NCBI RefSeq assembly: GCF_002847015.1
Contig: NZ_CP025085.1
Span: forward strand, 992,001-1,056,000
DNA length: 64,000 nucleotides
Reading direction: 5' to 3'
Source of the DNA: Prodigiosinella confusarubida
Lineage (GTDB): Bacteria > Pseudomonadota > Gammaproteobacteria > Enterobacterales > Enterobacteriaceae
Under the pieces are notes generated by a model. It was given only the letters and a program-made list of their open reading frames with translations. It was not told where the DNA came from and did no database searches. Positions within the stretch are counted from its first letter, which is position 1, and every line of letters starts with the position of its first letter. Shown here piece after piece: positions 8,638-18,660 of this stretch. The position numbers and the translations under genes are program-made.

Positions 8638-9432
8638 ATGAAAGTAGCAATGGGGCAGTTCTCGGTCAGCCGAGAATGGCAGGATAACGCTAATACCGGT
8701 ATCGCGTTGATGACGAAAGCGTATCAGTCTGGGGCCGATCTTTTGGTCATGCCGGAAGGCATTCTGGCACGAGATATCGCTGATCCTGATCTGGTGCTGA
8801 AAGCGGCGCAATCGCTTGAAGGACCATTTCTCTGTCAGCTGCTGGCAGCCAGCCGGGACAATGAGATGACGACCATGATGAGCGTCCATGTCCCAACAGG
8901 GCATCAGCGGGTACTGAACGTGTTAATCGCCATTCGGCGTGGGGAAATAATCGCGCAGTACGAAAAACTACACCTCTACGATGCTTTCGCTATGCAGGAA
9001 TCACAACGCGTGACACCCGGTAATGTTGTGCCACCACTGGTGAGTGTCGCTGGGATGAAAGTCGGCCTGATGACCTGCTATGACGTGCGTTTCCCTGAAC
9101 TGGCTCGCCGGTTGGTACTGGATGGTGCTGATGTGTTGGTACTGCCGGCTGCCTGGGTAAAAGGCCCGCTGAAAGAGATGCATTGGGAGGTACTGGTGAC
9201 CGCCCGCGCATTGGAAAACACCTGCTATATGGTGGCAGTGGGCGAGTGTGGCCCGCGCAACATCGGTAACAGTCTGGTGGTGGATCCGCTGGGTGTTGCG
9301 ATAGCCAAAGCGGCCGAGGGCCCGGCATTGGTACTGGTTGATCTCGATCCTGAGCGTATCGCTTATGCACGCAATGTCTTACCGGTTTTGGAAAATCGTC
9401 GTTTTGTTCGGCCTGAGTTAAAAACGCATTAA
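8638..9432 (+). CDS. Carbon-nitrogen hydrolase (nitrilase superfamily amidase)
   Basis: A 264-residue member of the nitrilase superfamily. The full catalytic triad is present: Glu40 in MPEGILARD, Lys110 in YEKLHLYD and Cys147 in MTCYDVRFPE. The length and motifs fit the amidase branch (omega-amidase, deaminated glutathione amidase) better than true nitrilases. It would hydrolyse a C-N bond in a small amide in the cytoplasm. The start lies 4 nt after the upstream gene and about 20 nt before the binding protein of an ABC importer, so import and hydrolysis of the same compound is a sound inference. The actual substrate cannot be read from the sequence. Confidence 0.87.
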   Translation: MKVAMGQFSVSREWQDNANTGIALMTKAYQSGADLLVMPEGILARDIADPDLVLKAAQSLEGPFLCQLLAASRDNEMTTMMSVHVPTGHQRVLNVLIAIRRGEIIAQYEKLHLYDAFAMQESQRVTPGNVVPPLVSVAGMKVGLMTCYDVRFPELARRLVLDGADVLVLPAAWVKGPLKEMHWEVLVTARALENTCYMVAVGECGPRNIGNSLVVDPLGVAIAKAAEGPALVLVDLDPERIAYARNVLPVLENRRFVRPELKTH

Positions 9433-9452
9433 CAACACTGGGGAAAACATAA

Positions 9453-10337
9453 ATGAGAAAGAAAATCTATGCACTGGTTCTGGGGATGATAGCGGTATGT
9501 TGCGCCCATGCCGCTGATATGATTCCTGTTCAGAAGATGCAGCCAGCGCTACACGATCGTCTGCCGGATGAGGTGAAAAAAGCCGGCAAGCTCTTTTCGG
9601 TGAACAATGGTTCGTTTCCACCTTATGAAATCGTCCGTGGCCCGAATGCGTTGGAAGGCGCCAGTGCGGATCTGGGAACCGCGCTGGGGCAACTATTGGG
9701 CGTAAAAATAGAACACGCAACGGTGAGTGGCTTATCCGGCCTGCTATCCGGCATCAAATCCGGGCGTTATCAGCTGGCAATCGGTCCGATAGGGGACTAT
9801 CCAGGTCGTCAGAAAGAGAATGATTTTATCGATTTCGTACAGGAATTTGTGGTGTTTGCGGTACAGAAAGGTAACCCACAAAAAATCAATGGACTTGGGG
9901 ATACCTGTGGTAAACGCATTGCCGTCATGGCTGGCGGTTCCGCTGAGCAAGTGATCAGAAAACAATCACAGGCCTGTACTGACGCCGGTAAACCTGCAGT
10001 TACGGTTCAGTCATTCACCGATCAACCTTCTTCGATTCTGGCTGTGCGTTCCAAGCGTTCTGACGCCTTTTTCTCTTCGCAGGCACCGTTGGTGTATTTC
10101 GTGGAACAGTCTCATGGGCAATTGGAGCTGGCGGGGATCGGTAAGAAAAATGGTTTCGGCGATATTTTTCAGGGCACGGTGGTACCTAAAGGTTCCAAAT
10201 TGGGTAATGTCGTCCTGGACGGCTACCGCGAGTTGTTCCACAACGGTACTTATGCTGCCATCATGAAAAAATGGAAACTGGGTGGAAACATGATTGCCGA
10301 ACCGGGCCGTAATCTGGCAAAAGGGACGGTAAGATGA
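9453..10337 (+). CDS. ABC importer substrate-binding protein, polar amino-acid family
   Basis: A 294-residue periplasmic solute-binding protein of the family 3 (polar amino acid) type. A signal peptide (MRKKIYALVLGMIAVCCAHA) should be cut after residue 20. The mature part shows the typical NGSFPPYEI and GRYQLAIGPIGDY segments and is free of a lipobox. The stop overlaps the permease start by ATGA, which shows tight co-translation. The cognate ligand is probably an amino acid or an amide derivative that the neighbouring amidase processes. Confidence 0.88.
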   Translation: MRKKIYALVLGMIAVCCAHAADMIPVQKMQPALHDRLPDEVKKAGKLFSVNNGSFPPYEIVRGPNALEGASADLGTALGQLLGVKIEHATVSGLSGLLSGIKSGRYQLAIGPIGDYPGRQKENDFIDFVQEFVVFAVQKGNPQKINGLGDTCGKRIAVMAGGSAEQVIRKQSQACTDAGKPAVTVQSFTDQPSSILAVRSKRSDAFFSSQAPLVYFVEQSHGQLELAGIGKKNGFGDIFQGTVVPKGSKLGNVVLDGYRELFHNGTYAAIMKKWKLGGNMIAEPGRNLAKGTVR

Positions 10338-11302
10338 AACCAGACACCACGGATTCTCGGACCAGTGAGTGGGCCGACGTACAGCAGCGTGATGTGGCTT
10401 TTGCTCACAATACGCCAGCATACGGGCGTCTGGTCTCCTGGATTGTGGTACTGGTGATTGCCGCTGATTTTTTCTGGTTAGTCGCGACCAACCCCAATTT
10501 TGAATGGCACGTGGTTTTGCAATGGTTTACCGAAAGTTCGGTGATGGACGGGCTGGAGGTGACGCTGGGATTGACGCTGGTCTCAATGGTTATCGGTGTC
10601 GTTCTGGGGCTGCTATTGGCCATTGCTCGTCTGTCGGACAATAGGCTGTTAAACGGCCTGTCTGCATTATATATCTGGTTTTTTCGTGGGACGCCGCTGC
10701 TGGTCCAGTTGATCTTTTGGTATAACCTGTCCACCTTGTTTCCCACCATTTCGCTGACAATCCCGCTAACGGGTCCAACATTTGTCAGCTGGAATACCAA
10801 TGATCTGATTACGCCACTGACAGCGGCGATTGCTGGTCTGGCCCTGAATGAAGCCGCCTATATGGCCGAGATTATTCGTGCTGGTCTGCTTTCGGTAGAG
10901 GGCGGTCAGGTCGAAACCGCACAAGCGTTTGGTATGAGCCACGCACGAGCGTTGCGTCGCATCATTATTCCACAGGCCATGCGTTCTATTATCCCACCGA
11001 CAGCTAACCAATTGATCAGCATGATTAAAGCAACATCACTGGTGAGTGTTATCGCTATGGGTGACCTGCTGTACTCGGTACAGTCAATCTATAATCGAAC
11101 CTTTGAAATCATCCCGATGCTGATGGTGGCGGTAATCTGGTACCTGCTTATTACGTCCATTCTGAGTGTGGGGCAGTCCGCAATTGAGCGCTACTACGCG
11201 CGCGGTACGCGTCGCACTGTTGTCGTTGGTAAACGCCGAGCTGTCAGCGAACGCCCGACAACCATGCTGAACCATCCTTTAACGAAGGAGGAAAAGGTAT
11301 GA
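10334..11302 (+). CDS. ABC importer permease, polar amino-acid family
   Basis: A 322-residue inner-membrane permease of the HisM/GlnP type. A hydrophilic N-terminal stretch of about 30 residues and an extra transmembrane segment precede the conserved domain. The EAA loop, which contacts the ATPase, reads [19 protein letters not shown] near residue 190. The C-terminal tail is rich in Arg and Lys. The start overlaps the binding-protein stop (ATGA), and its own stop overlaps the ATPase start in the same way. It has no separate second permease partner here, so it is expected to act as a homodimer. Confidence 0.9.
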   Translation: MKPDTTDSRTSEWADVQQRDVAFAHNTPAYGRLVSWIVVLVIAADFFWLVATNPNFEWHVVLQWFTESSVMDGLEVTLGLTLVSMVIGVVLGLLLAIARLSDNRLLNGLSALYIWFFRGTPLLVQLIFWYNLSTLFPTISLTIPLTGPTFVSWNTNDLITPLTAAIAGLALNEAAYMAEIIRAGLLSVEGGQVETAQAFGMSHARALRRIIIPQAMRSIIPPTANQLISMIKATSLVSVIAMGDLLYSVQSIYNRTFEIIPMLMVAVIWYLLITSILSVGQSAIERYYARGTRRTVVVGKRRAVSERPTTMLNHPLTKEEKV

Positions 11303-12069
11303 ATGACAGAAAACCTCTGGTGCGAGCCCGTAATGTCCAGAAGAAATACGGGGATAATGAGGTTCTGAAAGGTATTGATCTGGATGTGTTCCCCGGCGAG
11401 GTTGTAGTGATCCTGGGACCTTCAGGTTCAGGTAAATCCACTTTCCTGCGTTGTATCAATCATCTGGAGGACATGAACGCCGGCTCTATCATGGTGGGTG
11501 AACAGCAAATTGGTTTTGCGCTGAAAAATGGCAAATTGTGCCGCTTGTCGCCGCGTAAGATTGCGCGTCAACGTCAGGAAATCGGTATGGTATTTCAGCA
11601 ATTCAATCTCTATCCGCATATGACGGTGTTACAAAATATCATTGAAGCACCTATCGGGGTTCACAAATATCCTCGAGAGGAAGCCATTCGTTTTGCAACT
11701 GAGCTGCTGGCAACCGTAGGATTGAATGACAAGGCTGATGCCTGGCCACGCCATCTCTCCGGCGGCCAGCAACAACGGGTGGCAATAGCTCGGGCACTGG
11801 CGATTAAACCGAGGCTGATGCTGTTTGATGAGCCAACGTCTGCACTCGACCCTGAACTGGTGGGAGAAGTGCTGGCGACGATGCGCACGTTGGCAGAGAA
11901 AGGGTTGACTATGATCGTGGTAACCCATGAGATTGGGTTTGCCCGTGAGGCGGCAGACCGGGTGGTATTCATGGATGGCGGTGTGGTCGTGGAGCAGGGG
12001 ACGCCTGAAGAGGTGTTAACGTACCCACAACACCCACGAACTCAGGCATTTCTCAGCCGTTTTATCTGA
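11299..12069 (+). CDS. ABC importer ATP-binding protein, polar amino-acid family
   Basis: A 256-residue ATPase of the GlnQ/HisP type. Walker A is GPSGSGKST at residues 40-48, the Q-loop is [14 protein letters not shown], the signature is [15 protein letters not shown], and Walker B is [13 protein letters not shown], followed by the switch His in VVTHEIGFA. It completes the importer with the two preceding genes and closes the operon. The next gene, pmrB, is convergent and only 25 nt away; no clear terminator is seen in between. Confidence 0.93.
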   Translation: MNDRKPLVRARNVQKKYGDNEVLKGIDLDVFPGEVVVILGPSGSGKSTFLRCINHLEDMNAGSIMVGEQQIGFALKNGKLCRLSPRKIARQRQEIGMVFQQFNLYPHMTVLQNIIEAPIGVHKYPREEAIRFATELLATVGLNDKADAWPRHLSGGQQQRVAIARALAIKPRLMLFDEPTSALDPELVGEVLATMRTLAEKGLTMIVVTHEIGFAREAADRVVFMDGGVVVEQGTPEEVLTYPQHPRTQAFLSRFI

Positions 12070-12094
12070 GTATGCTTCGCTTCCTGTTCGTGGG

Positions 12095-13198
12095 TTAGAT
12101 GATATTTTCCTGATGGTTGAATACCACCCGGGCCTGCACGCCAGAGTGTTGCGAGCAATTCTCCAAAAAGAATTGTCCCTGATGCAATTGGGCAATGCGG
12201 GTGACAATACTTAACCCCAGGCCGATACCACCGTAACGAGTATCCATGCGGACGAAGGCTTTGCTCAACTCGCCAGCCTTACTTTCATCAATGCCCAGCC
12301 CCTGGTCCTGTACCAGCAATTCCGTTACATCATTCTCCAACGGGTTCAAGGCAATCGTGATCGTACTGTTTTCCGGGCTATAACGATGGGCATTTTCCAC
12401 TAGATTACGCAGCATCAGCTGCAACAGCGTAGCATCCCCTTTTATCACTATATCTTCTTTTGGCAATTGCCATTCCAGAGTTTGGTGGCGCTGTTCGCCC
12501 ATTTCTGTCAGCTCTTCCAGCGTAGGAGAAATGACATCGTCAATCAGCGATACCGTCTGGTAGTGTCCAGAAGCAAACTCATGTCCGGTACGGGCCAACA
12601 GCAGTAAATGCTCAACCGTTTTGGTCAGTTTATCAATGCGGTTAATCAGCGGTTGGCAATTTATCTGATAATGCTGTTCCTGCAACTCGAGATGCAGACG
12701 GATGCCGGCCAGTGGCGTTCGTAATTCGTGCGCTACATCGGCAGTGAATTGCCGGTCGCGACGTAGTGTTTCGTTGAGTCGCAGAAAGAGTTGATTCAGG
12801 CTACTGGTAACGGCTCTTATTTCGGTGATGTTACTGTCATATTCTAGTGGTTCAAGGTTTTCAGCAGTGCGATTTTGCAAATTCTGCTGCAAGCGTGAGA
12901 GTGGGCGGGTAATCCAGTTTACCGCCTGAACGCACATCAGCAGTGAAGCGATTACCATAACCAGGCTTGGCACGCTGAGTGAGGCGATGGCTTCGCGAAT
13001 TTCCTGATCGATATCACGATGGAGTGTTTTGGCGGTTAATGTCTGTTCAACCAGCAGTTCAATCTGCTCTTTGCTTTCGTGCCATAACCATGCCACGCTG
13101 ATGAACTGACAAACCAATAGAATGCTACCCAGCGCCAGAATCAGGCGCCATCGCATGCTGGAAGTTTTTTCATCAGCATCATGACTGCGTTGATTCAT
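12095..13198 (-). CDS. pmrB: Sensor histidine kinase PmrB (BasS)
   Basis: A 367-residue inner-membrane sensor kinase. Two transmembrane segments (about 17-37 and 75-95) flank a short periplasmic loop that carries ExxE motifs (ESKE at 41-44, EIRE at 66-69) like the iron-sensing motifs of PmrB. A HAMP linker follows, then the phosphorylated His157 in [13 protein letters not shown], and an ATPase domain with NAHRYSPE and GIGLGLSIV. It would sense Fe3+ or mild acid and phosphorylate PmrA. Its start overlaps the pmrA stop (ATGA), giving the operon order eptA-pmrA-pmrB seen in E. coli (eptA-basRS), although at a different chromosomal place. Confidence 0.92.
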   Translation of the reverse strand: MNQRSHDADEKTSSMRWRLILALGSILLVCQFISVAWLWHESKEQIELLVEQTLTAKTLHRDIDQEIREAIASLSVPSLVMVIASLLMCVQAVNWITRPLSRLQQNLQNRTAENLEPLEYDSNITEIRAVTSSLNQLFLRLNETLRRDRQFTADVAHELRTPLAGIRLHLELQEQHYQINCQPLINRIDKLTKTVEHLLLLARTGHEFASGHYQTVSLIDDVISPTLEELTEMGEQRHQTLEWQLPKEDIVIKGDATLLQLMLRNLVENAHRYSPENSTITIALNPLENDVTELLVQDQGLGIDESKAGELSKAFVRMDTRYGGIGLGLSIVTRIAQLHQGQFFLENCSQHSGVQARVVFNHQENII

Positions 13199-13863
13199 GG
13201 TTGGCTGCTCTTGGTTAATAAATAGCCAAATCCTCGCAGTGTGCGAATACGATTTTTCCCGATTTTTTGTCGGAGATTATGGATATGCACTTCCAGAGAA
13301 TTAGAGGAAGGATCATCGTTCCAATTATATATATCCTGATGAAGCACTTCTCGATGTACTTGAGAGCCCGCTTTTAAAATCAGACGTGAGAGAATGGCGA
13401 ACTCTTTGGGGGTGAGCACCACGGGTTTGTCATCCACCGTGACCTGCTGATTATTAAGATCCAGAGTAATATTGTCGACCTGTATCTGGCTATCACTGGA
13501 ACCTTGATGGCGGCGGATTAGCGCCCGTACCCGCGCCTGCAATTCTGTCAATGCAAAGGGCTTGACCAGATAGTCATCAGCCCCGACATCCAAACCACTG
13601 ACGCGGTCAGATACCGTATCTCTGGCAGTCAATATCAAAACAGGTTGCTGGTAATTAGTTTTACGCCAGCGCGCGAGTAGGGTTAATCCGTCTTCATCCG
13701 GTAAGCCTAGATCCAGAATTACCAGGCTGTAGTGAGCGCTGCTGATCAGCGCATGGGCTTCTTTTGCTGTACCGGCACAATCACAGACATAACCTTCACT
13801 GCTCAACGCTTGTAATAATCCTTCTTGTAGTAATGTATCATCTTCAACAATCAATAATTTCAT
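13195..13863 (-). CDS. pmrA: Response regulator PmrA (BasR)
   Basis: A 222-residue OmpR-family response regulator, exactly the length of E. coli BasR. The receiver domain has the acidic pocket IVEDD, the phospho-acceptor Asp51 in [12 protein letters not shown] and the conserved Lys in DYLVKPFA. The winged-helix DNA-binding domain includes [18 protein letters not shown] and [12 protein letters not shown]. It activates lipid A modification genes, including eptA. ATG 13863 is chosen over an upstream in-frame ATG because it matches BasR and overlaps the eptA stop as ATGA. Confidence 0.94.
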   Translation of the reverse strand: MKLLIVEDDTLLQEGLLQALSSEGYVCDCAGTAKEAHALISSAHYSLVILDLGLPDEDGLTLLARWRKTNYQQPVLILTARDTVSDRVSGLDVGADDYLVKPFALTELQARVRALIRRHQGSSDSQIQVDNITLDLNNQQVTVDDKPVVLTPKEFAILSRLILKAGSQVHREVLHQDIYNWNDDPSSNSLEVHIHNLRQKIGKNRIRTLRGFGYLLTKSSQP

Positions 13864-15494
13864 GAATTGCCCCGACACGGTTGAAGTATATCTAGTTGAG
13901 ATTGGTACTCTTTTGTGTCGATGTCAAACATTCCCAATAGGGTATGAAAGAGATTATCCTGCGAGAAAGTACGCTGTTTGGCGTTAGTGCGCAGGCAACT
14001 GTCTTTAATCGCAAATTGCTGCTGATATCCCTTGGATAACCACATTAGCATCGGTATATGCGTTTGCTGCTCAGGGGCAATAGAATAAGGCATACTGTGT
14101 AAATAGATGCCGTTTTCACCTAATGACTCTCCGTGATCGGAAAGATAAACCAATGCGGTATTAAATTTATCCTGGTGCCTTTTTAATTCGTTAATCGCTC
14201 TATCAACAATATAATCCACATGCAGAATCGTATTGTCATAGGTATTGGTAAGTTCTTCGCGCGAGCAATTCTGTATTTGGTTGGTATCACAGGCTGGCGT
14301 GAATTTGTTGAAGGTCTGAGGGTAACGTTTATAATATGTCGGACCATGACTGCCCATCGTATGTAATACGATAATGCCATCACCTTTCAGGTTATTGATG
14401 TAATCTTCAAGACCATTAAACAGTGCTTCGTCATAGCATACACCTCCCGTGCATAGGCCGGGGAGATCCAATGCAGTAATGTCCCTGCTGGGAACTCGGT
14501 CACAGACACCTTTGCAGCCACCGTCATTTTCATTCCACAGTACATTGATTTTCGCATGCTGCAAAATATCCAGCACACCTTCCTGATGGCTGGCTAACTG
14601 TTCGTTATAGCTGGTTCGCGGCATATTGGAGAACATGCATGGCACAGAAACCCCGGTGGACGTGCCACAAGAACTGGTATGATCGAAATAGACAACATTA
14701 TCATGTGCCAGTAACGGGTTGGTTTCTTTAGCGTACCCACCCAATGAGAAATTCTCAGCTCGTGACGTTTCCCCCACGATCAGAATAACCAGATCCTTTT
14801 TCGTCGCAGTTTCTGTCGATGGCTTTTTGTGAGCATCCAGGCCGATTTGGATTAATGGCAGATTGTCCATTGCCTTATGCTTATAATAAGAGTGTATCGC
14901 GACAATAATGTTGCTGGGTGTTAGTGATTTCACTAGTTCTTTATTATTCCGCATTAAAGACGCGTAGTCTTTATAAAAGAATGTGGCTATTAGTAAAATA
15001 GCAAATAGAGAAAGCACAATACTAAAGAAACGCGTGCCGATGTTAAACCATGTCAGCTTGGTGGGTTTTATTTTAATCCATAATGCTAAAAAAGCGGGAA
15101 AAACACCCAGCGACATAAGCCATATTATGTATTGTGGTGTAATTAAAGAAAATGACTCTGCCGCTGTAGTCTCAAAAACATTCTGTATCATCGTGCGATC
15201 AATAATAATGCCATAACTCAACATAAAGTATTGAACGGCGGCACCACTCAATAGAAAGAAGGCGACGACGAGTGGGCGCAAGTAAGGCATTGCCAACAAT
15301 GTGAACAGAATGTTCAGTACGGAAAAAATGACTATCGGCATCGTGAGAACAAACAGAATATCAACCCAGGATGACATCGCGACAAGGTGACTAATCTGTC
15401 GATAGTAGGCGATGTTTTGTACAGTGGAGATAAAGGCGGCAAACACTATATTGTAAGTGATACTGTTCCATTTTGGTCTCTTGAGTTTAAGCAT
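13860..15494 (-). CDS. eptA: Lipid A phosphoethanolamine transferase EptA
   Basis: A 544-residue inner-membrane enzyme that moves phosphoethanolamine from phosphatidylethanolamine to lipid A, lowering its negative charge and raising resistance to cationic peptides such as polymyxin. Five transmembrane segments occupy about residues 1-175. The periplasmic alkaline-phosphatase-fold domain has the metal site [11 protein letters not shown], the nucleophilic Thr280 in [15 protein letters not shown] and the [12 protein letters not shown] motif. The start is ATG 15494; a GTG at 15506 is possible. It heads the eptA-pmrA-pmrB operon, with a probable PmrA box upstream. Confidence 0.95.
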   Translation of the reverse strand: MLKLKRPKWNSITYNIVFAAFISTVQNIAYYRQISHLVAMSSWVDILFVLTMPIVIFSVLNILFTLLAMPYLRPLVVAFFLLSGAAVQYFMLSYGIIIDRTMIQNVFETTAAESFSLITPQYIIWLMSLGVFPAFLALWIKIKPTKLTWFNIGTRFFSIVLSLFAILLIATFFYKDYASLMRNNKELVKSLTPSNIIVAIHSYYKHKAMDNLPLIQIGLDAHKKPSTETATKKDLVILIVGETSRAENFSLGGYAKETNPLLAHDNVVYFDHTSSCGTSTGVSVPCMFSNMPRTSYNEQLASHQEGVLDILQHAKINVLWNENDGGCKGVCDRVPSRDITALDLPGLCTGGVCYDEALFNGLEDYINNLKGDGIIVLHTMGSHGPTYYKRYPQTFNKFTPACDTNQIQNCSREELTNTYDNTILHVDYIVDRAINELKRHQDKFNTALVYLSDHGESLGENGIYLHSMPYSIAPEQQTHIPMLMWLSKGYQQQFAIKDSCLRTNAKQRTFSQDNLFHTLLGMFDIDTKEYQSQLDILQPCRGNS

Positions 15495-15555
15495 ATTATT
15501 AATCACTTACGGTATATCCAAATTATGTATAGGTATATCAGGGTAACAGTAAAGA

Positions 15556-15578
15556 GGTTGAATTAATTCAACCTTAAG
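15556..15578. promoter_or_regulatory. Candidate PmrA box upstream of eptA
   Basis: Half-sites ATTAAT (15562-15567) and CTTAAG (15573-15578) are separated by 5 nt. This fits the PmrA consensus YTTAAK-N5-YTTAAK with one mismatch. They lie about 60-80 nt upstream of eptA. The same stretch contains a perfect 18-bp palindrome at 15556-15573 (GGTTGAATT and its complement). Confidence 0.6.
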
Positions 15579-15704
15579 AAAAGCGAAATCGTACAAGAAA
15601 AAATAGTTCCCGTCGGTTAAATACGAGGACGACAGAAGGGTTGTTTGCTAGACTGTGTATCCTATGAATAGGATGAATAAATGACGTTGAGGGTGGTGTC
15701 TGCC

Positions 15705-16427
15705 ATGTCTAGTTCGCTCGTTACTGGCGAATCCAATGACCTTGATTTGCTGGATGAACGTCCGTTTATGACGACGGATTATGAGATCCTGAAGTCATAT
15801 GAAGCTGTGGTTGATGGTCTGGCGATGCTGATCGGTGGACACTGTGAGATCGTGCTGCATTCGTTGGAAGATTTGAAGTGCTCCGCTGTACGTATTGCTA
15901 ATGGCGAGCATACCGGCAGGAAAATTGGCTCACCGATCACCGACTTGGCATTGCGGATGCTCCACGATATGGCGGGTGAAGATAGTAGCGTATCAAAAGC
16001 TTATTTCACCCGTGCTAAAAGCGGAGTACTGATGAAGTCAGTAACTATCGCGATCCGTAACCGCGAACAGCGTGTCATTGGTTTACTGTGCATCAATATG
16101 AATCTGGATGTGCCTTTTTCCCAGATTATGCAGACATTTATGCCACCGGAAATCAAAGAAGTGGCTTCTTCTGTTAATTTCGCTTCGTCGGTAGATGACC
16201 TGGTGGCACAAACGTTGGAGTTTACCATCGAAGAAGTTAATGCCGACCGTAATGTTTCCAACAACGCCAAAAATCGGCAGATTGTTCTTAACCTTTATGA
16301 GAAAGGCATTTTTGATATTAAAGATGCCATTAATCAGGTTGCCGATCGGCTGAATATTTCCAAGCATACTGTTTATCTTTATATCCGCCAGTTTAAGAGC
16401 GGTGATTTTACTGGGCACGATCGTTGA
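15705..16427 (+). CDS. yheO: YheO-family transcriptional regulator
   Basis: A 240-residue protein, the same length as E. coli YheO. It has a PAS-like N-terminal domain ([14 protein letters not shown]) and a C-terminal helix-turn-helix ([20 protein letters not shown]). YheO is a DNA-binding regulator family with little known about targets. The ATG at 15705 matches the family N terminus; ATG 15681 has a better ribosome site (AGGA 7 nt upstream) and would add 8 residues. It overlaps tusD by one base (TGATG), so it is co-expressed with the 2-thiouridine relay genes. Confidence 0.88.
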   Translation: MSSSLVTGESNDLDLLDERPFMTTDYEILKSYEAVVDGLAMLIGGHCEIVLHSLEDLKCSAVRIANGEHTGRKIGSPITDLALRMLHDMAGEDSSVSKAYFTRAKSGVLMKSVTIAIRNREQRVIGLLCINMNLDVPFSQIMQTFMPPEIKEVASSVNFASSVDDLVAQTLEFTIEEVNADRNVSNNAKNRQIVLNLYEKGIFDIKDAINQVADRLNISKHTVYLYIRQFKSGDFTGHDR

Positions 16428-16816
16428 TGTTGACCTACTGCCTATTGGTCACCGGGCCGGCTTACGGCACACAACAAGCCAGCAGTGCATTGCAGTTTGC
16501 GCAGACATTGCTGACGGTTGGGCATCAGTTGGACAGCGTTTTTTTTTATCGTGAAGGTGTATTGAATGCCAATCAGTTCACGTCACCCGCCAGTGATGAA
16601 TTCGATCTCGTGCGTGCATGGCAGAGTTTCGGACAGAAACATCAGGTCGCATTAAACGTCTGTGTGGCGGCGGCGCTGCGGCGTGGTGTTACTGATAATC
16701 AACAGGCAGAACAACTCAATCTGGCAGGGGCAAATCTGCAACCTGGTTTTAATTTAAGTGGGCTTGGCGAATTAGCTCAGTCGGTTCTGATATGCGATCG
16801 GGTTATCCAGTTTTAA
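16427..16816 (+). CDS. tusD: Sulfurtransferase subunit TusD
   Basis: TusD passes sulfur from TusA to TusE within the TusBCD complex for 2-thiolation of the wobble uridine in tRNA-Lys, -Glu and -Gln. The 129-residue protein carries the DsrE-family core and the active Cys in [12 protein letters not shown] near residue 80. The N-terminal [15 protein letters not shown] is characteristic. It begins at the last base of the yheO stop and is followed by tusC and tusB. Confidence 0.95.
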   Translation: MLTYCLLVTGPAYGTQQASSALQFAQTLLTVGHQLDSVFFYREGVLNANQFTSPASDEFDLVRAWQSFGQKHQVALNVCVAAALRRGVTDNQQAEQLNLAGANLQPGFNLSGLGELAQSVLICDRVIQF

Positions 16817-16835
16817 TAGTTGTTAGGGGCGGGTT

Positions 16836-17195
16836 ATGAAGCGTATTGCTTTCGTCTTTACTCATGCGCCTCACGGCAATGCATCCGGCAGAGAAGGACT
16901 GGACGCGCTACTCGCAATGTCAGCGCTGACTGAAAATATCGGTGTGTTCTTTATCGGTGATGGTGTATTTCAATTGTTGCCTCATCAGCAGCCCGAAAAA
17001 GTGCTGATGCGTAATTATATTGCCACCTTTGGTGTGCTCCCTCTATATGATGTCGAGCATTGTTATGTGTGCGAGACATCGTTGCAGCAACGAGGTATTT
17101 CGCCAGACATGGGCTGGATTCTGGATGTGGAAATCCTGCCAGCGGACGTACTTCGCACAACCTTATCAACCTATCATTCCGTTCTCACTTTCTAG
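16836..17195 (+). CDS. tusC: Sulfur relay protein TusC
   Basis: A 119-residue DsrF-like subunit of the TusBCD hexamer that relays sulfur for tRNA wobble-uridine thiolation. The length matches E. coli TusC. Family features are the [20 protein letters not shown] start and the [11 protein letters not shown] strand-loop. It lies 19 nt after tusD and 13 nt before tusB. Confidence 0.94.
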   Translation: MKRIAFVFTHAPHGNASGREGLDALLAMSALTENIGVFFIGDGVFQLLPHQQPEKVLMRNYIATFGVLPLYDVEHCYVCETSLQQRGISPDMGWILDVEILPADVLRTTLSTYHSVLTF

Positions 17196-17208
17196 CGGAG
17201 ATATTGTC

Positions 17209-17496
17209 ATGCTGCACACACTTTCTCATTCGCCTTATCAAACGGATTTTGATTCGTTGCTACGTAACGTTGGTGCAGAAGACGAAATCCTGCTGTTTCA
17301 GGATGGTGTTATTGCATCACTGGAAGAAGCTGCTGCATTAGTGCGCCTGTTGGTATTAGCCGTACCAATTTATGTGTTGAAAGAGGATGTAGAAGCCCGA
17401 GGATTGACTAACCAAGTTTCAGGCAAAATCACACTCATTAGCTATACTCAATTTGTGCAATTAACAGCTCGGCATTCCCAGCAGCTGGCTTGGTAA
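17209..17496 (+). CDS. tusB: Sulfur relay protein TusB
   Basis: A 95-residue DsrH-like subunit of TusBCD, the E. coli length. It begins MLHTLSHSPYQTDFDSLLR and contains LLFQDGVIASLE, both family marks. The ATG at 17209 is used; the frame is open upstream but that part overlaps tusC. It closes the yheO-tusDCB run just before the rpsL promoter. Confidence 0.94.
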   Translation: MLHTLSHSPYQTDFDSLLRNVGAEDEILLFQDGVIASLEEAAALVRLLVLAVPIYVLKEDVEARGLTNQVSGKITLISYTQFVQLTARHSQQLAW

Positions 17497-18000
<504 letters not shown>

Positions 18001-18081
18001 TGGTTCTCCGTTAAGTAAGGCCAAACGTTTTAACTTAAATGTCAAACTAAACTCGTAGAGTTTTGGACAATCCTGAATTAA

Positions 18082-18567
<486 letters not shown>

Positions 18568-18660
18568 TTCCTGCGTAGACGTTAATAACCCAGCGGGCGC
18601 TTCAAATGCTAACCCGTCTGGGTTTACTAATTCGAACGTCCTAGGATATAGAGGAAACAA

